From Rhodospirillales bacterium (GTDB lineage: Bacteria > Pseudomonadota > Alphaproteobacteria > Rhodospirillales > JASLLV01): a stretch of 6,635 nucleotides of DNA. The position numbers were made by a program, and so were the translations under genes. Under the pieces are notes generated by a model. It was not told where the DNA came from, made no database searches, and saw only the letters and a list, made by a program, of their open reading frames with translations. The stretch is from positions 1-6,635 of the forward strand of contig JASMAE010000368.1 in NCBI GenBank assembly GCA_030754475.1, in the 5' to 3' direction. Numbering within the stretch: position 1 is the first letter of the stretch; each line of letters begins with the position of its first letter. Positions 1 to 5,450 of the stretch are shown here, piece by piece.

Positions 1-2
1 CC

Positions 3-107
3 AAAGCGCCGCCGGCGGTGATCGAGGCGCAGCAGGACCGGCGCGCGGAAGTGGATCAGGCCCGCATCAGGCTTGTCGCGGCCCTCGACCGATTGGCCGT
101 GATGTAG
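3..107 (+). CDS. C-terminal end of an unidentified protein (5' end outside window)
   Basis: An open frame enters from the left edge and ends at TAG (105-107), giving 34 residues. Of the forward frames here it has the best coding look: nearly every third position is G or C, whereas frame 1 stops early and frame 2 has poorer third positions. The residues (ending in R-L-V-A-A-L-D-R-L-A-V-M) are rich in Ala, Arg, Glu and Gln and read as one amphipathic helix, perhaps a coiled coil. Too little is visible to name a family. A terminator-like hairpin overlaps its stop codon, which agrees with a gene ending here. Confidence 0.5.
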   Translation, partial: KAPPAVIEAQQDRRAEVDQARIRLVAALDRLAVM

Positions 108-123
108 CGGGGCAATTTTTTTT
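92..123 (+). terminator. Candidate rho-independent terminator
   Basis: ATTGGCC (92-98) pairs with GGGCAAT (110-116) as six base pairs around one G-G mismatch, with an 11-base loop that contains the upstream gene's TAG stop. Eight T follow at 116-123. The stem is short and imperfect, so it would be a weak terminator, but the T tract stands out in DNA this GC-rich and lies directly behind a gene end. Confidence 0.35.
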
Positions 124-204
124 CGAACCAGTTACGCTATCATGGCGAGACGGAGCGAAGGTTCACCGGTCCGAAGAGAGCGGGGCCTTCGGCCTATCGA
201 TCTT

Positions 205-214
205 GAGGGAGGAA
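205..214 (+). promoter_or_regulatory. Ribosome binding site fixing the start of the SEL1 gene at 226
   Basis: The purine run GAGGGAGGAA ends 11 bases before the ATG at 226 and matches the 16S anti-Shine-Dalgarno well. The upstream in-frame ATG at 142 has no comparable site. A TATCAT hexamer at 138-143, five of six matches to a -10 box, would put transcription start near 150, after the ATG at 142. Its -35 partner is only the T tract, so the promoter itself is weak evidence. Confidence 0.5.
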
Positions 215-225
215 GAGCCGGCTTC

Positions 226-909
226 ATGGCGTTCCGGTCGTTTTCAGTGAGGCTGCTGGTCTTTCTGGCAATCTTCGGCGTCGGCCTCGTGATCCTGATG
301 TCGGGTATTCACGTGCGCCCGTTCGGCTTCGCCGACGCCTTCGACGCCGTCCGCGTGATCGCCGGCGGGGCGATCATGGGTGCGGCCCTGATTTTCGAGC
401 TGGTGCTCGAGCATCGCGCGCCGCCCGCGGACGAGGGCCGGACCGTCGCCCGGCGCACCCGCAAGGCCGCCGAGCGGGGCGATCCGGACGCCCAGTTCAA
501 TCTCGGCGTGCTTTACGACAACGGCCGGTTCGTACCCCGCGATCATGCCGAGGCGGTGAAGTGGTACCGCAAGGCGTCCGACAAGGGCGTGGTCGAGGCG
601 CAGTTCAACCTGGCGCTGATGTACCGCGAAGGCCACGGGGTCGAACGCAACGATTCGGAAGCCGTGAAATGGTACCGCAAGGCCGCCGAGAATGGCAGCG
701 CGGCCACGCAGTTCAACCTGAGCCTCATGTACGACAAGGGCGACGGGATCGAGCAGGATTTCGACACGGCCGCCAAGTGGTGCAGGCTGGCGGCCGAGCA
801 AGGCCACCGTGACGCCCAGTACAACCTGGGCCAGATGTACCGCCACGGCCAAGGCGTGCCCAGGGACATGGACGAGGCGGTGAACTGGCTCCGGAGGGCC
901 TCCGCTTAA
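226..909 (+). CDS. Membrane-anchored SEL1-repeat (TPR-like) protein
   Basis: This 227-residue protein starts at the ATG at 226, chosen for its strong ribosome binding site; the longer frame from 142 adds 28 charged residues without one. Two hydrophobic segments, about residues 8-25 and 42-61, predict a membrane hairpin with both ends on the same side. Residues 80-223 are four perfectly contiguous 36-residue SEL1 repeats, each with A-Q-(F/Y)-N-L near its start, a G-x-G-(V/I)-like turn and (A/V)-x-W-x-R at its end. SEL1 solenoids are protein-protein interaction scaffolds; in bacteria they occur in signalling, envelope and host-interaction proteins. No enzymatic domain is present and the partner is unknown. 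The gene stands alone, converging on the VOC gene with a 12-base gap that has no visible terminator. Family call is firm, function open. Confidence 0.88.
   Translation: MAFRSFSVRLLVFLAIFGVGLVILMSGIHVRPFGFADAFDAVRVIAGGAIMGAALIFELVLEHRAPPADEGRTVARRTRKAAERGDPDAQFNLGVLYDNGRFVPRDHAEAVKWYRKASDKGVVEAQFNLALMYREGHGVERNDSEAVKWYRKAAENGSAATQFNLSLMYDKGDGIEQDFDTAAKWCRLAAEQGHRDAQYNLGQMYRHGQGVPRDMDEAVNWLRRASA
463..894 (+). repeat. Four tandem 108-bp units encoding SEL1 repeats
   Basis: Units at 463-570, 571-678, 679-786 and 787-894 each encode 36 residues with no spacer. Units 1 to 3 share the E-A-V-K-W-Y-R-type end (unit 3 has A-K-W-C-R), and unit 4 ends A-V-N-W-L-R. The DNA copies have diverged, so this is an old protein-level repeat rather than a recent tandem expansion. 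Confidence 0.85.
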
Positions 910-921
910 ACGGATAGTGCT

Positions 922-1347
922 CTACGGCTGCAACCGCACGCTTCCGTCGGCGTCAAGGGTCCAGTGGGGGTTCCACGCAACCTCCCACGGGTGCCCGTCC
1001 GGATCGGCGAAATAGCCCGAATAGCCGCCCCAGAACGCGTCCTCGCCCGCCTTAAGGATCGTGGCGCCCGCGCCCTTGGCTTCGGCGAGAACCGCATCGA
1101 CCTCTGCGCGCGCCCCGACGTTGAAGGCGAGCGTGATGCCGCCGAAACCCGTGCCTTCGCTTTCGAGCTTGGCGTCCGCCGCCAGCGCCGCATGCGAATA
1201 AAGCGCCAACACCATGCCGCCAAGCTGATAGAAGGCGATCTCGCCTTCCGTGTTGCCGCGCTTCCAACCGAGCCCGTCCTCATAGAATTTCCGCGATCGC
1301 GCGAGGTCGGCGACCCCGAGCGTGACCACGCTCAGTCGTTGATCCAT
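922..1347 (-). CDS. VOC (glyoxalase/bleomycin-resistance) superfamily protein
   Basis: This 141-residue protein has the vicinal oxygen chelate plan of two beta-alpha-beta-beta-beta modules. The first opens with V-V-T-L-G-V-A-D-L-A-R-S and F-Y-E-D-G-L-G-W (residues 7-28). The second ends with G-Y-F-A-D-P-D-G-H-P-W-E-V-A-W-N-P (111-127), where E122 sits at the usual C-terminal metal-binding glutamate. The position in strand one that is often a metal-binding His appears to be Thr or Val, so it may not be a classical glyoxalase I. Substrate cannot be assigned. The start at 1347 follows GGGGAG (1356-1361 on the reverse strand) with an 8-base spacer; the frame stays open upstream to 1509 but that part runs into the divergent promoter region and lacks family similarity. 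It is transcribed away from the aldolase genes and ends 12 bases from the SEL1 gene. Confidence 0.85.
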   Translation of the reverse strand: MDQRLSVVTLGVADLARSRKFYEDGLGWKRGNTEGEIAFYQLGGMVLALYSHAALAADAKLESEGTGFGGITLAFNVGARAEVDAVLAEAKGAGATILKAGEDAFWGGYSGYFADPDGHPWEVAWNPHWTLDADGSVRLQP

Positions 1348-1389
1348 CGAGTGGACTCCCCTTTTGGCCCGGTTCGACCGGTGCCATGC

Positions 1390-1419
1390 AGTGTATTCAG
1401 ACCAAGGCGCGGGTTCCAA
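1390..1419 (-). promoter_or_regulatory. Candidate promoter for the VOC gene
   Basis: Read on the minus strand, TTGGAA (1419-1414) and TACACT (1395-1390) are separated by 18 bases and each match the sigma70-type consensus at four of six positions. Transcription would start about 35 bases upstream of the VOC ATG. This is a by-eye match only. Confidence 0.3.
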
Positions 1420-1431
1420 TGTCGTCGCGCG

Positions 1432-1460
1432 TTGAAGGCGGGGTCGTTTCGGGGTAGTAT
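1432..1460 (+). promoter_or_regulatory. Candidate promoter for the aldolase pair
   Basis: TTGAAG (1432-1437) and TAGTAT (1455-1460) are separated by the ideal 17 bases, each with four of six matches to consensus. Start of transcription would be near 1467, about 58 bases before the first aldolase ATG. It lies back to back with the candidate VOC promoter, so a shared regulator could bind between 1390 and 1460, though I see no clear palindromic operator. Confidence 0.35.
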
Positions 1461-1524
1461 CGGGGTGCCGGCACGGGTCACGACGCGTGGTTGCGGCCGT
1501 CGCAAGCATGGGGAGAACGCGGCA

Positions 1525-2286
1525 ATGCGCGAGAACGGGGTTCGCAAGCTCCTGGCCCAGGGGGAAACGGTAATTAACGGATGGCTCAGCATTGGCAACT
1601 CATTCTCGGCCGAGACGATGGCCGCCGAAGCGTTCGACGCGGTCACCGTGGACACCCAGCACGGCATGAGCGACATCCAGGCGGCGATCGAGATGCTTCA
1701 GGCGATCTCGTCCAAGGCGCCGACGCCGATGGCGCGGGTCAACTGGAATGACCCGGCACCGATCATGAAGCTGCTGGATGCCGGCGCGTACGGCATCATC
1801 TGTCCGATGATCAACAACCGCGAAGAGTGCGAGCGCTTCGTCCAGGCCTGCCGGTATCCGCCGAACGGTTACCGCAGCTTCGGTCCCGCGCGCGGGCTTC
1901 TGTACGGCGGTGCCGATTACTACGAGCACGCCAACGCGACGATCTTCACCATGGCCATGATTGAGACGCGCGACGCCATGGGCAAGCTGGACGAGATCAT
2001 GGCGGTCGAGGGTCTCGACGGCATCTATATCGGACCCGCGGACCTTTCCATCGGCCTCGGGCATCCGCCCACCCTGGATCCGACCGCCAAGGACGTGCTC
2101 GACGCCATCGACGACGTCATGATCGCCGCCTACAAGCACAGCATCTGCCCGGGCATTCACTGCTCGGGCGGCGAGGGCGCCAAGGCGTGGAGCGAGAAGG
2201 GCTTTCGCTTCTGCACGCTGGCGAGCGATTCGCGATTCATGGCTGCCGGCGCCAAGGCGGCGATCGCCGCCGCCCGCGGCAAGTAA
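1525..2286 (+). CDS. HpcH/HpaI-family class II aldolase (copy 1, intact)
   Basis: This 253-residue protein is the usual length for the family that includes HpaI (4-hydroxy-2-oxoheptanedioate aldolase) and GarL. These metal-dependent enzymes reversibly join pyruvate to an aldehyde, so the likely role is retro-aldol cleavage of a 2-keto-3-deoxy (4-hydroxy-2-oxo) acid in the cytoplasm. Visible motifs fit known catalytic positions: V-D-T-Q-H-G with D43 and the base H46, R71 in A-R-V-N-W-N-D, metal ligand E147 in M-I-E-T, and metal ligand D173 in I-G-P-A-D-L-S. HpaI and GarL usually carry E-H-G where this has Q-H-G, so substrate preference may differ. The ATG at 1525 was chosen because GGGGAG (1510-1515) lies 9 bases upstream; the frame remains open back to 964 only because it shadows the VOC gene. 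A paralogue follows after 25 bases, implying one transcript. The exact substrate is unknown. Confidence 0.88.
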   Translation: MRENGVRKLLAQGETVINGWLSIGNSFSAETMAAEAFDAVTVDTQHGMSDIQAAIEMLQAISSKAPTPMARVNWNDPAPIMKLLDAGAYGIICPMINNREECERFVQACRYPPNGYRSFGPARGLLYGGADYYEHANATIFTMAMIETRDAMGKLDEIMAVEGLDGIYIGPADLSIGLGHPPTLDPTAKDVLDAIDDVMIAAYKHSICPGIHCSGGEGAKAWSEKGFRFCTLASDSRFMAAGAKAAIAAARGK

Positions 2287-2311
2287 CACAAGCAACAAGG
2301 GACGCCGGCTC

Positions 2312-3070
2312 ATGCGAAAAAATCGAATGCGTGAGATTTGGGCCGACGACGGTTGCGTGCTGACCGCCTGGCTCCTTGGCAACAGCGCGTATTCGGCCGA
2401 AGTCATCGCCAACGAGAAATTCGACGCGGTGGTCGTCGACATGCAGCACGGGATCATCGACTTCCAGTCGGCGGCCGAGCTTCTGCAGGCGATCTCGACG
2501 AAGGCGCCGGTCCCGATCGCGCGCACGCCCTGAAACGACCCCTCGCCGATCATGCGCCTTCTCGACGCCGGCGCTTACGGGATCATTTGCCCGATGGTGA
2601 ACAACCGGGCCGAATGCGAGCAGTTCATTTCGGCCTGCCGGTACCCGCCGGCGGGCGAGCGCAGTTACGGGCCCTTGCGGGCCATGCTGTACGCCGGCGA
2701 GGACTACTACCAGCATGCCAACGACACTATCTCCACCATTGCCATGATCGAAACCGCCGCCGCCTTGGACAACCTCGACAACATCATGTCGGTGGACGGC
2801 CTCGATGCGATCTACATCGGGCCTTCCGATTTGTCGATCGCGCTCGGCCATGAGCCGACCCTGGATCCGAAGGCGAAGGTCGTGCTCGACGCCATCGACG
2901 CGATCCGCGACGCGGCGGTCCGCCACGGCGTCCAACCCGGCATCCATGCCGCCGGCGGCGAAGGGGCGCGGGCGTGGCGCGAGCAGGGCTTCCGGTTCAT
3001 TGCGTTGGCCGCCGATTCCTTCTACCTCGCCGAAGGCGCGCGGCCCCAGCTTCGCGACGCGCGGGCGTAA
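2312..3070 (+). pseudogene. HpcH/HpaI-family aldolase (copy 2), interrupted by one in-frame TGA at codon 74
   Basis: The frame encodes 252 residues colinear without net gaps with copy 1, about 154 of 252 identical by my hand count, but codon 74 is TGA (2531-2533) where copy 1 has W74 (TGG). The tracts before and after lie in the same frame, so there is no indel. Catalytic-type residues are all kept: D43, H46, R71, E147 and D173. The start at 2312 is preceded by AAGGGA (2297-2302) with a 9-base spacer, 25 bases after copy 1. Termination at codon 74 would leave a 73-residue fragment without the metal ligands. The downstream ATG at 2552 has no Shine-Dalgarno site, so an independent C-terminal protein is unlikely. 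Either it is a very young pseudogene, a consensus error, or a gene read through UGA as Trp. Its 3' end overlaps the converging metallo-hydrolase frame by 74 bases. Confidence 0.85.
2531..2533 (+). other. In-frame TGA at a Trp position of aldolase copy 2
   Basis: The local reading is R-T-P-stop-N-D-P-S-P-I-M against R-V-N-W-N-D-P-A-P-I-M in copy 1, so TGG to TGA by a single G-to-A change explains it. The base context is CCC TGA AAC. Confidence 0.9.
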
Positions 3071-3854
3071 GGAGCGAAGCGCCGGGCCGTTTACGTAGCT
3101 CACGGGTCTCGCCGATCTTCAACAGCCAGACCCGGTCGTCCGCGATTCCGGCGGCCTGGGCACTTTCGCGGAACCGCGTCGCCGCCTCGAGCGGGCCGTC
3201 GGAGCCGAGCGGCGCCGTGCCCCAGTGGATTCCAACCAGGGTGTGAACGTCGAGGTCCGTGGCGACGCGCACGCAGGCCCTGGGTACGCAGTGGGCGCCG
3301 TTCATGACGTACCGGGGAAGGAAGGCGCCGATGGAGAGCAGGCCCACGTCGAAGCCCCCGTATCGGTCCGCGATCTCGCCGTAGACGGGGTCGTATTCCG
3401 CGTCGCCTCCGAAATAAACCCGCAAACCGCCGGGCCGTTCAATCGCGAAGCCTGCCCACAGCGTATCGTTGGTCTTGAAAGGCGAGCGTTTGGACCAGTG
3501 GATCACCGGAAGCGCGGTGAACTTGAGACCTGCGGCCATCGTGTCTTCGAACCAGTCGAGCTCGATCACATGCGCGTAGCCGCGCTCGGCGAAATAGTGG
3601 CCGAGGCCGAGCGGCACGACGGTCGTGATTCGTTCGCGGTTGGGAAGCGATTCGATCGTGGGAAGATCCAGATGGTCGTAATGGCCGTGCGAGACCACGA
3701 CCACGTCGATGGGCGGAAGCGCCTCGATCGCGATGCCCGGAGGCACGTAGCGCCTGGGTCCGATGGGGCGGGTGGGCGAGGCGTAGTCGGTGAACCACGG
3801 ATCGGTCAGCACGGTGGTGCCGCCGATTCGCAAGAGCACGGTGTTGTGGCCGAT

Positions 3855-3857
3855 TCA
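3855..3857 (-). other. In-frame TGA at the conserved Trp of the metallo-hydrolase
   Basis: On the minus strand the reading is D-T-L-T-stop-I-G-H-N-T-V-L-L. Members of this family carry Trp before I-G-H-x-T, so TGG to TGA by one G-to-A change explains the break. The base context is ACC TGA ATC, sharing CCTGAA with the other interrupted gene. Confidence 0.85.
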
Positions 3858-4103
3858 GGTGAGGGTATCGCGGTCCTTCATGGCGCCGAGCCCCGCAAGC
3901 GCCTGGTCTGCGGAAACTACGTGGTTTGGCGGCGGCTCGATGTCGCGGAAGGATGCGATCAGGCGCGTCAGGATCCACGGCAGCCCGCGCCACGACCAAT
4001 GCCGTTCGGGGCTTCTCTCGGGGTTTCGGAACCCGGTCGTGGTGTGGTGATAGGGCGCGCCGGGCTTTTGTTTGGGCGCCGAGCAGGCGGCTGTGGTGAA
4101 AAC

Positions 4104-4127
4104 AAGCGCAAGCGAAAGCGAAAGCGC
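4104..4127 (-). repeat. Four tandem 6-bp units inside the signal peptide
   Basis: The + strand reads AAGCGC, AAGCGA, AAGCGA, AAGCGC without interruption. On the coding strand these give A-L-S-L-S-L-A-L, the hydrophobic core of the lipoprotein signal segment. Slippage would add or remove two residues without shifting frame. Confidence 0.8.
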
Positions 4128-4171
4128 GACAACGCCGACGCCGGCCCCAGGGCCTAAGCGCGTGCGAGGCG

Positions 4172-4175
4172 TCAT
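4172..4175 (-). other. ATGA stop/start overlap coupling the PLP enzyme and metallo-hydrolase genes
   Basis: On the minus strand the bases ATGA hold the ATG of the metallo-hydrolase and the TGA stop of the desulfurase-like gene. Such four-base overlaps usually mean translational coupling within one transcript. It also fixes the lipoprotein start and shows TGA working as a stop in this genome. Confidence 0.8.
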
Positions 4176-5425
4176 CCAAGCGACTTTTCCAGGCCTTCGA
4201 TCAGGCGGTCCACGTCTTCGGCGCTGTTGTAGTGGACCATGCTCGCCCGGACGACGCCGTCACCCGGATCCAGCCCCAGCGCGCCCATCAGGCGGATCGC
4301 GTAGAAATCGCCGTTGCGGATCGCCACTTTTGCGGCCTCGAGCCTGGGCGGGAGCGCCGCCGATTTCATTCCCCGCACTGTGAACGAAAAGATCGGCGCG
4401 CGCGCATCCGCCGCTCCGCCGGTGCGCCCGATCAGCCGGAACCGGGAGTCGGACGCGAGGAAGGCCGCGAACCGGTCCGCCAGCCGTTCCTCGTGGTCGG
4501 CGAACAGCCGGTACACGTCGCACGCGCGCTCGTGAAAGGTGTTCGGGGCGTGCGAGAAGTGACGGGCGTGGAGCTGATCGAAGTAGTCGGCGATGCCAGC
4601 GAGGCCCGCGGTCAGCTCGTGGTTGGGGTATCCCGGCGCGAGCTTGTCGGGGATCTCGTCCGCGCGGAAGAAGTAGTGGTTCTGGCCTTGGGCGGCGATC
4701 AAGTGCTCGCGTTTGCCATACAGCACGCCGAGATGGGGCCCGTAGACCTTGTAAGGGCTGAAGCCGTAGAAGTCGACGTCGAGCGCGCGCACGTCGACGG
4801 CGCGATGGGGGGAGAAGGCGACGCCGTCGACGAACAAAAGCCCGCCCGCCGCATGCACCACGCGCGCGATTGCGGCGATGTCGTTGAAGGTGCCGGTGAT
4901 GTTGGAGCAATGGGTGACGCAGACGAGGCGGGTCCGGGGGCTGAGCAGCGGCTCCAGCGCCGCGGGGTCGAGCTCGGCCGTCGCCGGGTCCACCCGCCAC
5001 TCCTTGACCACGGCGCCGATCTCGGCGAGGCGGCGCCAGGCGCCGTTGTTCGCCTCGTGATCCAAGTCGGTCACCACCACCTCGTCGCCGGGCTCGAACC
5101 AGGGCCGGATTGCGTGGCTGAGCGCATAGACGTTGGCCGTGGTCGACGGCCCGACCACTACTTCGTCCGCGTCCGCGTTGATCAACTGGGCGATGGCCAG
5201 GCGCCCCTGGGTCATGCGCTCGGCGGCCGCCGCCGAGGGTGCGTAGCTCGCCCCGGGCTGAACCTGGGTCTCGGTCATGTAGGTCGTGATGCGCTCGATG
5301 ACCGAACGCGGGACGTAGGATCCGCCCGCGTTCTCGAAGAACGCCCAACCGTCCGCCAGTGCCGGGAAGTGCGCCCGGACGAAGTCGACGTCGAGTTCGG
5401 GCCTATGGCGTTCGCGATCGGTCAT
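4172..5425 (-). CDS. Cysteine desulfurase-like class V aminotransferase (PLP enzyme)
   Basis: This 417-residue protein has the class V aminotransferase fold. Visible landmarks are F-E-N-A-G-G-S (30-36) near the substrate site, S-T-T-A-N-V-Y (94-100) for the phosphate, H123 in D-H-E-A-N, D200 in F-V-D-G-V-A, which should bind the PLP ring nitrogen, and the Schiff-base lysine K226 in F-S-P-Y-K-V-Y-G-P. R393 in V-R-A-S-M-V-H-Y-N-S matches the carboxylate-binding Arg region. It most resembles the cysteine-desulfurase-like branch rather than housekeeping IscS or SufS; I cannot point to a clear catalytic Cys loop, so desulfurase activity is not shown. The substrate could be cysteine or another amino acid. 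It starts at ATG 5425, 25 bases after ilvD, with only a weak AGGA ahead of it, suggesting read-on from ilvD, and ends in the ATGA overlap with the metallo-hydrolase. Confidence 0.85.
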   Translation of the reverse strand: MTDRERHRPELDVDFVRAHFPALADGWAFFENAGGSYVPRSVIERITTYMTETQVQPGASYAPSAAAAERMTQGRLAIAQLINADADEVVVGPSTTANVYALSHAIRPWFEPGDEVVVTDLDHEANNGAWRRLAEIGAVVKEWRVDPATAELDPAALEPLLSPRTRLVCVTHCSNITGTFNDIAAIARVVHAAGGLLFVDGVAFSPHRAVDVRALDVDFYGFSPYKVYGPHLGVLYGKREHLIAAQGQNHYFFRADEIPDKLAPGYPNHELTAGLAGIADYFDQLHARHFSHAPNTFHERACDVYRLFADHEERLADRFAAFLASDSRFRLIGRTGGAADARAPIFSFTVRGMKSAALPPRLEAAKVAIRNGDFYAIRLMGALGLDPGDGVVRASMVHYNSAEDVDRLIEGLEKSLG

Positions 5426-5450
5426 CGGGTCCTGCCGGCGCCATCCGCGG

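Larger units (their letters stand above)
2997..4175 (-). pseudogene. NAPE-PLD-like metallo-beta-lactamase-fold lipoprotein, interrupted by one in-frame TGA at codon 107
   Basis: The 392-codon frame starts at the ATG 4175-4173, overlapping the upstream gene's stop as ATGA. Residues 12-30 form a hydrophobic signal segment ending T-A-A-C31, a lipobox with an unusual Thr at -3, so the product is probably an envelope lipoprotein. G-F-R-N-P at 48-52 is typical of this group. Codon 107 is TGA (3857-3855) exactly at the Trp of the W-I-G-H-x-T motif. Beyond it the zinc site is complete: H163, H165, D167, H168 (H-G-H-Y-D-H), H226, D258 and H317, with spacing close to human NAPE-PLD. NAPE-PLD is a zinc phosphodiesterase acting on N-acyl phosphatidylethanolamine; bacterial substrates are largely unknown. 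The family normally ends near G-E-T-R-x-L (about residue 360); 32 more residues, 11 of them Arg, run into the aldolase gene. The GTG at codon 113 has no ribosome site, so restart is unlikely. Confidence 0.82.

Noticed and set aside
964..1524. N-terminal extension of aldolase copy 1 back to 964
   Set aside because: The extension lies antisense to the VOC gene and in the promoter region, lacks aldolase similarity, and a strong ribosome site marks 1525.
2531..2580. Selenocysteine insertion at the aldolase TGA
   Set aside because: The replaced residue is Trp, not Cys. The only nearby stem (GCGCC 2554-2558 with GGCGC 2570-2574) starts 20 bases after the TGA, is short and is explained by codon content. 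The metallo-hydrolase TGA has no convincing hairpin either.
3066..3095. CGTAA/TTACG inverted repeat after the aldolase stop as a bidirectional terminator
   Set aside because: The stem is only 5 bp around 20 bases with no T tract on either strand, and it lies inside the metallo-hydrolase frame.
1600..3103. Long minus-strand frames opposite the aldolases
   Set aside because: The two frames repeat each other's antisense translation because the aldolases are paralogues; there are no independent motifs or ribosome sites.
2531..3857. Genome-wide reassignment of UGA to Trp (genetic code 4)
   Set aside because: TGA ends ilvD at the normal family C-terminus, where reading through would add 15 codons after the TGA and overlap the next gene, and it ends the PLP enzyme in a classic ATGA overlap. 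So UGA does terminate here; only partial or contextual decoding remains possible.
2531..3857. A-to-I RNA editing restoring UGG
   Set aside because: Known bacterial TadA editing prefers a U-A-C-G loop context; neither site has it.
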